Shown here: positions 1 to 16,190 of the stretch, piece by piece | Layout of the letters: every line of letters starts with the position of its first letter | How positions within the stretch are numbered: the first letter of the stretch is position 1 | Assembly: GCA_029204225.1 (NCBI GenBank) | Contig: MU832623.1 | Coordinates: 1 to 64,000 of the forward strand | Source: Diphasiastrum complanatum | Taxonomy: Eukaryota > Streptophyta > Lycopodiopsida > Lycopodiales > Lycopodiaceae | DNA length: 64,000 bases | Reading direction: 5' to 3' | The notes under the pieces: model-generated | Database searches by the model: none | Told to the model about the DNA's origin: nothing | The model's input: the letters and a program-made list of their open reading frames with translations, nothing else | Program-made: the position numbers and the translations under genes

Positions 1-299
1 AAGTTTGCGTGTAAAAATACAGGTGTTGCAAAAAATAGTTCATTTCTGCAGACTGCTTTGAAAGAGTTATTGCATGAGTGATTTGGAGGGCAGTTAGGAT
101 GAGGAGGAGTAAGATTAACTCCAACAGTCCTCTTAAGCTTACTACTACGAATCTGAATTAAGATTGAGATTTAACATATCTATTAAAGTAGAATGTTTAT
201 CTCTTTGACAATGGTTTTGTCAAAATATCAACCAACATACTATCTATATGACAATAACTTAGTACAGCATCTTTATTCTGAACTTTCTCTCTAATAAAA

Positions 300-1049
300 T
301 CAAGCTAAACTTCTATGTGTTTAGTTCTAGTAGGGTTCAGAGATAGAGCTATACAGTTTAATTGTCGCACTGAAGTATAGTTGAACCGATTTGTGGAAAT
401 TGCAGATCTTGTAGCAACCTTCTGAGTCAAATAATCTCCTTCACTGCTGATGTAATTGCAACGTATTCCGATTATGTAGGACAACGAAATGCATTTCTGC
501 TTTCTGCTGTTCCATGAAATGGGTCCTCCTGCAAGAAAACAAAACATAAACCAGATGTGGACTTTCTGGTGTCCATGCTCCTGTCCAATCTCTAAATCTG
601 AATAAGTGACTAAGGTTATGTGCAACTTTGTATTACCATTATAGTACAAACATAGTGTTTTCGTAGCTTGAATGTGCTTCAGTACTCTTTGCAGAGCCTT
701 CCAATGTTGTTAGCCTGGATTGGACATATATTGAGACAGTGTGCTTACTGCATATGCTAGATCAGGTCGTGTGCAGATCATAGAATACATTATAAACCCG
801 ATCATCAGCTGATAAGGGTGTCTGCATATTTTCTTTCTGCTCTGGTTGAGTTCTAGGACACATGTCTTTAGACAATTTGGATCTTGGATCCATAGGTGTG
901 TCTATTGGATTACAATCCTCCATACCATATCTTAGTACATTGATTAAATAGGATTCTTGGCTTATAGCGATCATTCTGCTTGTGTGATCTCTGGTGATCT
1001 CCATACTGACAAAATTTTCAGATTTCACACGTGTGGGGGATGTCCACAA
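300..1049 (-). pseudogene. Ty1/copia RT C-terminal part and RNase H, decayed
   Basis: Reading leftward, 1049-762 gives VSMEITRDHTSRMIAISQES and YGMEDCNPIDTPMDPRSKLS, the RT-RNase H connection of copia polyproteins. After a frame change near 700 (HWKALQRVLKH-like), 649-305 continues with LAGGPISWNSRKQKCISLS and the end block CIALSLNPTRTKHIEV, typical of copia RNase H. The frame breaks and stop codons show it is dead. A likely polypurine tract and 3' LTR start (minus-strand TGTTGGAG) lie near 118-129, but the LTR would run off the window. Confidence 0.8.
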
Positions 1050-1716
1050 GTATGATGGATCTAATTAAGCTTTGTGATTAGCACAGTAACCTGATTCTAG
1101 ATTGATTAACAAGATTAGTTCAGAAGAAATGGCTTAACCACAATCTAGCATGCTAAGCAATAGAATATGATAGTAATGAATCAATAATGAGCAAAAGTAC
1201 AAGATATCAGTGTATAAGCATTAGTTCAACACGAGTTAGAGAGAGAAAAGTAGAGAGATAACAAGCAAAATTGTTTAGATCCAAAATGACATGAGATAGC
1301 TACAAAACTTTGTTCTTCATCATTGATTGTGAGGAGAGCTACACATATTTATGGAGTTTTAGGTAGCTCGAGATAGAACCACATCCATTCATTACAAAAT
1401 GACATCTAAATGACATCTAGAGTCTATGTGACATTTGTCACTTCCCATGCATGAAATTCTACCAACTTTTTACAAGTGTGTTAGTTCTAACTAGAAATGT
1501 CCAAATCATCATGCATGTGTCCATTACACTTTGTGCATGCCTTGCATGTCACTATGGATCACTTACAATAAATGCATGTGAATTGCCACAAGTTTCTACA
1601 AGCATGACTTTGCTAATTCTATGTCTACAAACTATATGCAAGTTGTACTCATCAATCTAGATATTACATATTCATGTAGCTCGAGTTCTATTTAGGCCAA
1701 ACTTGACATTTTGCAT
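1050..1716. other. Unassigned sequence separating copia RT and integrase remnants
   Basis: No coding match was seen. It interrupts the copia polyprotein order (integrase right, RT left), so it is either an insertion or residue of a deletion. It contains one CACACGTGTG palindrome at 1026-1035, just at its edge. Confidence 0.4.
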
Positions 1717-2480
1717 TTATGAATATCTTCGAACTGTAGGTTCCTGAACTAATGTCTCTCCTGGGTGCATGACATGGATGTTTTCAACTTGTGGTTGAGC
1801 AGTTGTAGGTCTAGGCCTATCGATGGTAAATGGAGTTGTTGGAACAAACTCTTGCATTTGCTGCTTCTGCTTGAAATCATAAAATTTGTCTTCAAGGAAG
1901 ACTACATCTCGACTGACTTGTTTCAACATCATAGATGCGGTATGATTTATGTGAAGTTAAATAGCCGATAAAAATATACTTACAACTGACTGGGTCTAGC
2001 TTCTTCCTCAAATCAGACGATATTTGTGCATAGTAGAGACATCCAAACATACATAGGTGTTTTAGACTTGGTTTGTAGCCATAGTAGGCTTCAAACGAAG
2101 TTTTGTTGTCAATTGTCTTCGTGCTAGAATAATTTTGTAGATAGCAGGCTGTAGAAATTGTTTTAGCCCAAAATTTATTGGGTAACCGAGCATTGGACAT
2201 CACGGATTGTGCAATTTCCAACAATGTTCGATTCTTTCATTCAGCTACGTCATTCTATTGTGGTGTGTAGCTGGCAGTAAACTAATGGTGCACACCGCAT
2301 GAAGATAAGTAGTCCGCCATTTCATCAGACATGTACTCTCCCCCTGAATCAGACCGCGGGGTCTTGATCTTCTGACCAGTTTGAGTCTCAACAAATTGTT
2401 TGAATTCTTTGAAACAATTGACTGCCTCATAGTTGTTTTTCATGAACATGATTATGGTGAACAATATTAGCATGAGCATC
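1717..2480 (-). pseudogene. Ty1/copia integrase remnant
   Basis: Reading leftward, 2460-2282 contains FKQFVETQTGQKIKTPRSDS and GGEYMSDEMADYL, the region of the second catalytic Asp. 2224-1892 contains TLLEIAQSVM-like sequence, SNARLPNKFWAKTISTACYL and KPSLKHLCMFGCLYYAQI, and 1932-1717 contains SRDVVFLEDKF. These are consecutive parts of a copia integrase spread over several frames with stop codons. Confidence 0.85.
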
Positions 2481-2951
2481 CAACAATCCATTAAGAATAA
2501 CTTGAACAAGATCTCCTTCCTTAATGCTCTCATCAATGCAAGCCAACTCATCATTCAATGCTTTTCATCCTCAAAATAAAAGTATTTGGACTTTATTCCC
2601 TCTTTTGCAAACAAGAAAATATTTGCCTTCTTAGAGTCAACACTCTAGAAGTAGACTTGGATTCATAAAGCTTCTTCAATGAATCCCAAGCATCCTTAGA
2701 TGAAGTACTCTTACCAACCTCCTTAAGAAGCTCATTTGTAACATTCATCTTGACATTTGTATATCCCTTTTGGCCCTCTTATCATACCTCAATTGATCTT
2801 GTTGTATTGCTGGTCTCTCCTCCAAACCTACAACAATATCCAAAATATCATTCATCTCAAGAAGTGATTCCATCCTCACCTTCCACAATGAATAGTTACT
2901 TGAGGTAAGCCTATCATTGGCTTCCAACATGACTCCACTTGGTGTTGCCAT
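2480..2951 (-). pseudogene. Ty1/copia gag (UBN2-type) remnant, fused to integrase by deletion
   Basis: 2951-2745 encodes MATPSGVMLEANDRLTSSNY, then SLWKVRMESLLEMNDIL, the usual start of copia gag. After frame breaks, 2740-2580 continues with KDAWDSLKKLYESKS-like and LTLRRQIFSCL-like sequence. Zinc knuckle and protease are missing, so gag runs almost directly into integrase. Confidence 0.75.
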
Positions 2952-3527
2952 GTAGCAATGACCTGATATTATTTTTCAACCTGTTTCAATGCACAAAGCA
3001 CTCCTTTGAACAACAACAAATGTTCTCAAAGAGAAATCACAAATATTTGAAACTACTCAAAAATTCTCCCAAGCAAATCAACACATACAATTATGAAATC
3101 TTGATCAACCTATGATCTATCCTCAATCTAATGACTCTTGCCACTTCCTAAGATTGAAACACACTCAAATGAAGTCCAACAACATCACTATCTAGAAATC
3201 CAATCAAAATTAGGATTTTGACAAAATCACAAAAATATTTCAAGATCTACATGCAAATGCTGAAAATTTGATAAGCAATCTATTAGCCACCACTTAGGCT
3301 AATCTAATGATCAAAAAATCGGCCGAATCCAACATGTGAATTCAAAAATAGAAATAGATCGAGTTTTTAAACCTATATAGGGTTTTGATCTACAAAAGAT
3401 CCAATCTACAAATGCAAGAAACTCGATTTTGGTGTAGAATCCAATCTAACACGCTCTAGCTTTGATATCGATATCTTCACCAAATCATTGATAGATGTGA
3501 TTGACTCCTTCATAATCTGAAACACAA

Positions 3528-3539
3528 GCTCTGATACCA
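3528..3539 (-). promoter_or_regulatory. copia primer-binding site (initiator Met tRNA)
   Basis: The minus strand reads TGGTATCAGAGC, the standard plant copia PBS complementary to the 3' end of initiator tRNA-Met. It sits two bases from the inferred LTR edge at 3542. Confidence 0.85.
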
Positions 3540-3541
3540 CG

Positions 3542-4138
3542 TGAAAGATTTGGAATCAATTCAGATCCAAATCATCTAAAGATCTTTGGTTACAAAACAA
3601 GCTACTCCACCAATCTTGCCAATGTAGAAAAATCAACATCTACACACAAAATAGAATGCAAACTCTAATAGAACTTGATCAAACATGACTCCAAACATAA
3701 AGTACTATTGTTGTCCATACAAAACCAGCAAGCTACTATATTTCACACGTGTGAACCTGAAAATAACAAATATAAATCATTCTACACATAGAATTGCAAA
3801 CAATCACAAATACAGTGCACCAATGGACAGTAGAACCAAAGAGAACCATGTATAAGCATGAAATGAGATAGAGAAGAGAGAAGATCTGCTTCTCCCTGAG
3901 TCACATCCTTTTATAATAGGTCCAAAACTTATTTGGCCACTTGGCTTTCCCTCCAAAATGTAAAACCTACTATTTTTGGGTCTAGATTCAATGTACCCAA
4001 CATTTAAATTTGAATATACTCAAACCCGACTTTTAACTTTCCCACACTTTCAAAAAGTATTTATTCAAATAAAATTTAGACTAATATAACTTTGAAAAGT
4101 CAAACTCCAAGTCTAATATAAAGTTGGTGTCAGCGGAT
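3542..4138 (-). repeat. Probable 5' LTR of the left copia element
   Basis: The LTR begins on the plus strand with TGAAAGATT next to the PBS. It contains a minus-strand TATA box (about 3909-3915), a CTCCCTGAG region, and the perfect palindrome TTCACACGTGTGAA at 3742-3755. The right boundary is approximate; no second LTR copy is available to confirm it. Confidence 0.55.
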
Positions 4139-4256
4139 TCCAGAGAATTCCCAGATGCCGAGCCAAGCTGAAGACGCAGAGTATCTCTCACCCATCACCG
4201 AGGAGGTCTCAGAAGGAGGAGAGCAGAAGAAGTTGAGAGCCGAGGACTACTAGCTA
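4133..4256 (+). repeat. Block R1: 120-bp sequence shared with 6987-7112, conserved as a peptide
   Basis: It is homologous to 6987-7112 (GCGGATTCC, then CAGATGCCGAGCCAAG and CGAGGAGG shared). The frame starting MPSQAEDAEYLSPITEE ends RAEDY and TAG. It is either the tail of a retroelement polyprotein beside an LTR or the beginning of the LTR itself. Confidence 0.6.
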
Positions 4257-5221
4257 GGATGACAGTTATCTTCTATGTGAGCCTACATGGTGTATCCCAT
4301 AGAAGGAACGACCTAGTAATGTTTCCTAGGCAATTTAAATAAGTGTAGACCTCATTAAATAATTTAGAGTGAGCCACCTTTTGATGGTGGCCTCTAGTGG
4401 AAGGGCTTTTTCCACTTGTAATTTCTAAGTTAGTGGAATTGCCACATGGGCTCCACATAAGCAACCCTCTTACTTATTTAAGGCCCCCCCTCTCTTGTGA
4501 GGGAGCTTTGATTGTATTGTCAATTCCTCTTGAGTGAATAAAGAAGATCTTCCATGAGTTCTTGATAATTGTGAAGCTCCTTGTTCATGACAATCTTCTT
4601 GAGTGAAATTTCTATGAGCATGTTCTGATTTCCTTTGTGATTGTGGATTAATTAGATCTCTTGCTTACTTTCTTGCTTTGTAGAACGTAGATGTGGATTA
4701 ACTTCTTGTTTCTTGATTTTGTAGTTTTAGCATGCAGGTAGATTATAGAGGCTGAGATTGTGGATCTGATTTGCATATTTACTAACAATGTTGTCCTTGT
4801 TTGTTTTTGGGTATTTCAAGCATTAAAAAATGGGTGTTTCGTGATCCTTAGGCTACTAGAATGTTGTTATAGCTTTCTTGTTTCTTGTTTCTTGTTAAGT
4901 AGCTTAATCTTATTTTTGCATTATTCCCTGATTTTCTACGATAGCTTGGTAGATAGATTGTACATTTGCTCTCTGTTCCGAACGCTGATCTATGCTGATC
5001 TAGGACTGGTTGCATGGCTTGTAAATGCATGTAGTTGAGTAATGTAACTGTTTCATCCCACTAACAGGCTGGGAACACACGTTGTAATCTGAGAAATACT
5101 TCTATCTGGAAACCGTTCTAAACAAGAAGATTTAACTGTAAAGAACTATAACCATCTAAAGTAATAGAGAAGAAGAACAAAAAAAAATCGTGTTCACAGA
5201 TTCAGCTGAAATCTGTGAACA
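4257..5221 (+). repeat. Probable 5' LTR (right part) of the plus-strand gypsy element
   Basis: It ends with GTGAACA immediately before a PBS. It contains a TATTTAAGG box near 4475, a C-rich/TTGTGAGGG segment and AATAAAG at about 4537, an ordinary LTR promoter and poly(A) arrangement. The left edge is uncertain (4137 or about 4257). Confidence 0.5.
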
Positions 5222-5236
5222 TTTGGTGCCATTTCC
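5222..5236 (+). promoter_or_regulatory. gypsy primer-binding site
   Basis: TTTGGTGCCATTTCC directly follows the terminal CA of the LTR. It has the TGG-start form of a PBS, complementary to a tRNA ending GGCACCA. The related minus-strand gypsy has TTTGGCACCGTTGC in the same place. Confidence 0.6.
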
Positions 5237-5344
5237 ATAGCTACATAGACACTTTTCAACATCAAACCTTTATGATCTGTGCTGCCAAACCATCGCTCCG
5301 AAGTCTCACACACGCATAATTATCGAGCTTGTCACTTTGGTCTC

Positions 5345-6075
5345 GACAAATATCCAGTTTCGTTCTCGACCGAGGCTTCACGCTCCTTACCTAGCCGAGC
5401 TCCATGACTCTTGTCTGGACCGGATGAAATCTTGTTTCATTCACCTATTGAAACTACACACTCACTCTCGACCGAACCACTACTCGCATATCCTGCCAAG
5501 TCCTGAGTTAAATCTCAACCGATGCTCATCGATCAATTCTCACCCGAGCCTTTGCGTTGACATCTCAACCCCATATCTTCTGTCGCATCTCAACCGATGC
5601 CTTTCTGTTGAATCTCAACCGGATGCTTTCTGTCAAATCTCGACCGGAGCCTTCCGTCCTGATCTTGACCAAAGACATTCCTGTCAAAACTCGACCGAAG
5701 GCATTCCTGTCCAAACTCGACCAAAGGCATTCCTGTCAAATTTCGACCGGAGCTTTCTCTCAAATCTCGACTAGAGCTTTCTCTCAGATCTCGACCATAT
5801 CCTGTCAAATCTCAACCGGAGCTTCCTCTCAGATCTCGATTGGAGCTTTCTCTCCAATCTTGACCGAAGTATCCTGTCAGATCTCGACCGAAGCATCCTG
5901 TCAAATCTCGACTAGAGCTTTCTCTCAGATCTCGACCAGAGTTGTCTCTCAGATCTCAACCGAAGCTGTCTCTCGGATCTCAACCGGACTGTTCTATCAA
6001 CTCTCAACCGGACCTTTCTATCAATTCTCAACTGAGGATTTTCTATCAACTCTCAACCGAGAGCTTCGACTTCCA
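5345..6075 (+). repeat. Leader minisatellite of gypsy element 1 (about 25 units of 24-33 bp)
   Basis: Tandem degenerate units of the form ATCTCRACCGAAGC plus CTTTCTGTCA-like filler run between the PBS and gag. One frame stays open for 174 codons (5557-6081) as a repetitive QISTGAFS/QISTRAFS peptide, because the unit lengths keep to multiples of three across much of the array. No known protein is suggested. Confidence 0.85.
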
Positions 6076-6336
6076 ACCTGAACCAAGTCAATTTCAAAAC
6101 AGCATCTACTTTATTATTTGACTAGGTCTCAGTGTTTGCCAAATAACACAGTTCTTTCCAACTCTATTGTAAAACCCTAACACTAAAAAACCAAAACAAA
6201 TGTGCCATTTGGACACAACCACATTATTAGACTTTGACTAATTTAAAAAAAAAAACAAAACAAAAACAAACACTAGTCAAGTTACCAAAGAGTCCAAGAG
6301 GCCTACTACCCAATCCTAAGGTACTCTAGAGTTGTT

Positions 6337-6985
6337 TTGGATCGTCCTTACGATCCGAATTCCACAGAGGACTATCCACTAGAGATGGTCTCCCCATCTA
6401 CCGAACAGGCTCGATTCAATAGATATTCTAGGATGAAATCCCAAGTCCAAGAGCCATCCACCAACCCATCTGACAGATGGGAACCCATGCGTTTTGAAGC
6501 TCCATACGATCGACCACATTTTCATGCTGCAGAATCTTCACATGCACGAGCTCACTTAAATGGAACTTTTGCAAATAATGTTTCGCGTACTGAAAAACGT
6601 ACTCCCAAGTTAGATTTACCTAAGTACGACGACAACACTTACCCTCAAAGATTTTTTCAAGTCTTTGAGAACGCATGCAATGTCTATGGTGAGACATCAC
6701 CAGCATGGTTCAGCTCTTCTCGATGACCATGATCGATCGAGTACGAGAATGGTTTTTTAACCTTGATCGTGAAGATAAACGAGACTAGTCACTCTTAAAG
6801 GAAGCATTTATCAAAAGATTCAAGCCCTTTCGTTTGATTGAAAGTCTTTTTGTCAAGTTGAGTAATATCAAAATGACAAAAGATGAAAAAGTACGTGACT
6901 GCATCGAAAGATTAAAAAGATTAAAAGTTCAGGTACAAGAAAAATCCTTGTGTTGCAGTGGGTCCTGCAACAGATTAGGGGTGGA
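6337..6985 (+). pseudogene. Ty3/gypsy gag (capsid) remnant, element 1
   Basis: The open part (6337-6726) reads DPNSTEDYPLEMVSPSTEQA, RTPKLDLPKYDD and FFQVFENACNVYGETSP. After a frameshift near 6710 it continues as WFFNLDRED, AFIKRFKPFRLIES and FVKLSNIKMTKDEKVRD. This is the retrotransposon gag domain, and it matches the minus-strand gag at 34539-33964 block for block. The first ATG is not preserved. The sequence is cut at 6985, where block R1 begins, so zinc knuckles and pol are deleted. Confidence 0.85.
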
Positions 6986-6986
6986 T

Positions 6987-7112
6987 AATGTTAGCGGATT
7001 CCAAAAAATCCCCAGATGCCGAGCCAAGATGAAGACACAGAGTATCTCTCACCCATGACCGAGGAGGCCTCAGAACGTGGAGAGCAGAAGAAGCGGAGAG
7101 CCGAGGATTATG
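6987..7112 (+). repeat. Block R1, second copy
   Basis: The frame MPSQDEDTEYLSPMTEEASE, then RGEQKKRRAEDY, matches the copy at 4133-4256 with mostly conservative changes. Downstream of 7112 the two copies no longer match. Confidence 0.6.
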
Positions 7113-11939
<4,827 letters not shown>

Positions 11940-12410
11940 AGAAGATGCAATAACAATGAGAATGCTATCCCACACGCCTCCCTATACGTAGGGGCTCAAT
12001 GGGCTGGAGGTGCACCCCTTCAAGAAATGGGGCACCTCCTTATGACTTTTCAAAAACTGCCTTAAAAAATAGGGCACTGGCCCAAATTCGTTTTTAAGAC
12101 CTAACTTGGCCTTAACTTGCAATTTCAAAGTCAAGTTGGGCTCTATTTACGGTTTCAGTTTTTATGGGCTCACGGCCAAGTTTTTAGTTCCTAAAACTGT
12201 ATTATGAAAATACTTGCACCTCCTAGTCCCGACAAACCCAAAAACTAGGGGCATAGGCTGCATAAATGGAATTTTCATACAACGTAAATTAGCAAATGAA
12301 TAGTATTTTAATAGCAGTGCAACCGGCCATTATGGGCCATTTACACGTCATTTTTAACAGTTCCGCGTCAGCGTAATAGCGCACGGCGACGATTTTTCAT
12401 TGAAAATAGC

Positions 12411-13917
12411 TTGAAAAATGGGTCTTTTTCCTCGCAAAAAGCTTATGCCACCTGGGACTCGCAGAAGTCGCGTTTTCACTTCTTGTACCAAGGTGACACG
12501 TACAAGGTACGCATTAACACTAACTCAATGACCACCGTCAGCATACTATCTGGTGATCGTCAACCAATCTCTCATCGCCAGGCAAAGATCTTGATAAGGC
12601 CATTCATCACCTAGACTACCCCAGAGATTCCGATCCAAACTAACAATGGGTACCTGATAGAGGCTATCATGGACCCAGTAATCCAGGCAGCGATGCATTT
12701 GTTAAATAACTTTCTAGTTGTTTCAACATTTTGAAAGGATCGAATCCAGTCCAAGCTGTTTAGTCAGATTGTGGAGTCCTTTTTGAGACTCCCTAGTCCC
12801 ACAGTAGTATCATACGATTGGCATACTTTCCATATTCATGAACTAACCATTTCTATCAAACCTAACTCTGGTGAGCGTATCGCAGTAGGTCCCCTGCTGT
12901 GTAACTTCGTCTGTGCACTTTTCGAGGCAAAGGTGCGCGATTTTCACAGATCCAACATTCTCTCAGCAATCGTGCCACATATTAACCTGTACCCTCCATC
13001 CATTGCATCCACATCTACCCAGCCTGCAGTCACTGACACAACGGCCAGCAAGCGAATGTGTGGTGCTGCCCCCTCTTCTTTGTCTCCACCTGTTACCAGA
13101 CGCTGCACGAATTCCACCCCACTAACCACTTTTGCTTCTACCACCGCCACCTCTTCTTTTGTTCCACCCTCTACTGTCACTTCCACCTCCGTTCTCTTGT
13201 CTTCTGTTCCTACTGCCTCCCCCTCTGTTCTCTCTTCCACCACTACTTCTATCATTATCGCCTCTTCCATCTCTCTTGCTTCTACATCCCTCCCTCCCTA
13301 GTTCAATCCCGCTGATTCACAACTCTCTCCCGACATCCTAACATGGATGCAGGTCATCAATTTTACACTGCCACGCTAGGGTTCATCACCACCTTCTTCT
13401 CCTTCCATCCTCCACACCACTCTCTAGTTCCCCTCTGTTCCTCTCATTCTCTCATTTAGACAACCTTTTCCTAGTTTACACTTCTGCTTCCCTCACACTC
13501 CCCACCTCTCCATAAAAGCTTGACAAGGGCGACAAACCGTTGTCTGATAATGCATTTATACAGACACAATTTGTGCCATCGCCAGATCATGCCGACCCCA
13601 CTGCACCTGATGGCCAGACAACTTCGGAGAAGCTGATAGAAGATGACGGCGACACGGTGCAGGTCGTCGGGGCACTACAACACAAGCCCCTATCAACACA
13701 AGCATGTCAGTTGTCCCTACAGATCTATTGATGGCCTACCAAGCCTTGGGTACCTTCATCTAAGATGTGGTAGTAGCCAGAACCTCCTTGGACAGTCGAG
13801 TATTACAACTTGCCACAAATAACACATAGTTGCGAGCCGAGACCCAGAAGCTACAGTAGAAACTACGAATAGCTCAGCAACACGAGCAAGATGGGCACCG
13901 CGAGATTCAGAAGCTGC
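12411..13917 (+). pseudogene. ORF3 copy A (unusual gypsy-associated third ORF), truncated and frameshifted
   Basis: Homologous parts run in the same order as copy B (22321-19476, minus). An N-domain piece containing AYATWDSQKSRFHFLYQGDT is at 12437-12614. YDWHTFHIHELTISIKPNSG and GPLLCNFVCALFEAKVRDF follow in 12771-13000. A long Ser/Thr/Pro/Val-rich region (STSTQPAVTDTTASKRM) runs to about 13300. Acidic FVPSPDHADPTAPDG and KLIEDDGDTVQVV lie at 13540-13731. Decayed coiled-coil (RIAQQHEQDGHREIQKL) runs to 13917, where homology stops. I do not recognise the family. Stops and frameshifts separate the pieces. Confidence 0.65.
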
Positions 13918-14110
13918 TGTTGTGTCGTCGATATAGCATAGGGGTCTGACGCTGGGAGCGGCAACCTCGCCTTCACCTGCATAACAAGAAGAGAGAGGGA
14001 GAGGAGAGAGAGGAGAAAGAGAGTGGAGAGAGAGAGAGAGAGAGAACGCCTAGGTTGAGAAAGGCTTTGGGGGGCTCGAGCGCCTACCCAAGGCTATTCT
14101 ATCCCAATGT

Positions 14111-14245
<135 letters not shown>

Positions 14246-14369
14246 AAGAGAGTTTTCTTAGAATGAGAATGGAAGATGATGCAATGCAAAGGAAATGGCT
14301 CTCTTATAGATTTTAGAGATGAGCCTCCTTCACTCTCATTGGCCACTTCATTGGGGCAAGGATTCTAAT

Positions 14370-14620
14370 CCAAGCCCTCAAAATAAACACAACTTAAATC
14401 TATTGGTGCTAAGAAAGCACAAGGGCACTCACATGATTCATGTGAGTTTTAAGTTGGACCCGTTTAGCTTTTTTATTTGCAACTTGACTTGGGACCTCTA
14501 ATGTCATTTTAGAGTTTTAAGCCCCTAGTCTCTTATTCCTAGGAATTACAACTTGCTACTTGTGTTGGGTCGGTCTTATACACGCAGGAAGCCGGTGCCC
14601 TCGCACTTATTATTCTAACC
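14370..14620 (+). repeat. Dispersed repeat R2, copy 1 (LTR-like)
   Basis: It shares ATTCATGTGAG, TTGGACCC, CAACTTGACTTGGG-like, CTTATAC-CGCA and TGCCCTCGCA in order with 18880-19115. It is probably part of an LTR of one family; no protein is involved. Confidence 0.5.
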
Positions 14621-15139
14621 GTACACTTAACTGTGGTGGGGCCCACTAGGCAAGGCACTAGAATGTCGCAAAGTAGCTGGTTGGTGAATTGCTTCAAGGT
14701 TTGCTCAATGACTATGGTGTTCCAACTTTTTTTTTTTTTTTGTGAAGTGGAAGAAGAAAAAGAAGAGGAGAAAAGAATAAAAGAGAGAGAGATCCGTATG
14801 GATGTGAACAGAAACAAAAATGGATTTAACATATAACCGCAATGAAAGTTACATTGTCAAGAGAATATGGAGATGGACAGAAGAGTGTGGACAGAAGAGT
14901 GATGAATGGTTGGTATGGATGGTGGTGGAAACTGATTTTTTTTGGTATTGATCAACTTGATCTGAGGTTCATTCACTTGGTTCAGTCCAGGGATGTTGGA
15001 TCTTAATGGATATTGTGATTGCAACCTAGATTTGACAAGATCTGATCAGTTTCAGTTGGCTAATAGTGTGATTTTAGCCTCTTTTCTTGGTTCCTTGTGG
15101 TTTTTTTTTTTTTTTTTGTTGACATTTCTTCAGATCTGA

Positions 15140-15620
15140 GTGAATCTAATCTTCAACCTTCCTACAGTAGCTATATATGGACCATTTCTAGACAATGTGA
15201 GTTCTGCAAGAGTTCTTGAAGGGCAGATTTGTCATGATCATGAAAAAACTCAATTTTTTGGCACTTTTTCTTGGATATTTCTAAATCTAACCATTGGATC
15301 TTCACAAAAATTTTGCAGTAGCCAGATATTGGTTGGATATATCTCAAAAACTCTTTGCAAAGGTTACTTCCCAGCAGATCTCAAAAAATCATGGAAAAAG
15401 TGCATTTTTTTGGGGCCTTTTTGCAAAATTTTAAGATTTTCTGGGAACAAACCCTCGCATACTGGTATGCACTTGTATCTCAGTCAGATTTAGCTGCTCA
15501 CCAAGCTGCAAGAGTTACTTCCCAAGGAAACTCAAAAAATCTTGAAAAAAGGTGCATTTTTTTTGTGGTTTTCTTGCAAAATTTTAAAATTTTCTGGGAA
15601 CAAACGCTCGCAGAAGCTTA
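15140..15620 (+). repeat. Gypsy spacer-type sequence with internal duplication
   Basis: It contains CAGATCTCAAAAAATCATGG and a related block 150 bp later (about 15380-15465 and 15529-15612, sharing GCAAAATTTTAAGATTTTCT-type sequence). It resembles the spacer between integrase and ORF3 at 23035-23060 (GGATCTCCAAAAATCATGAA). Open frames here are incidental. Confidence 0.5.
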
Positions 15621-15625
15621 TGCAG

Positions 15626-16190
15626 TGTTCAGGATGAGCCAATTATGCACGAATCCATACTCAACACATTGGAATATTGCAAAACGAATTTTGCAATATC
15701 TTCAATGAACGAGGGATTATGGATTGTGTTATTGTCGTGATGCAGATTTCAGGATGCTTTCCTACAGTGATGCTAGCTAGGCATCCCTCAAGGAAGATTG
15801 TAAAAGTGTCTCAGGAGGATGCACCATTACATCAGGAGCAGCAGTTCTCTGGGTCAGCAAGAAGCAGACCGTTGTGGCCCAGTCATCCTGCGAAGCAGAG
15901 TACATTGCAGCAGCAAAGATGGCCAACGAGATAATCTGGCTAAGGCATTCCTAGACAAATTGGGCGAAACAAGGAACGAGCCTCTAGTCTTGCAGATGGG
16001 TAACACCTCTGCAATATATCTGACGAAAGATCTCGTGTTCCATTCGAGAACAAAGCACATTGCCATCAAGTACCACTTGATCAGGGATCTAATTGAAAAG
16101 AAGATGCTACAAACCACCTTCATCGGAACAAAAGACATGGTTGTTGACATCTTCACCAAAGCCCTGGACAAAGGACTTTTTGAGAGATAG
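15626..16190 (+). pseudogene. Ty1/copia RNase H with polyprotein C-terminus
   Basis: It starts with HWNIAKRILQYLQ (RT-RNase H linker). After frameshifts it reads SCEAEYIAAAKMANEIIWLR, which includes the RNase H catalytic Glu. It ends with KHIAIKYHLIRDLIEKKM and DIFTKALDKGLFER plus stop at 16188-16190. The reverse transcriptase is missing upstream. A purine run (GAGAGGGAGC) at about 16223 could be the polypurine tract before a 3' LTR whose ends I could not define. Confidence 0.8.

Noticed and set aside
5590-5808. Minus-strand 72-codon frame in the leader array
   Set aside because: It is an antisense shadow of the repeat units; the array lies on the plus strand of the element.
12944-13270. Minus-strand Glu/Val-rich frame
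   Set aside because: It is the antisense shadow of the Ser/Thr-rich part of ORF3 copy A.
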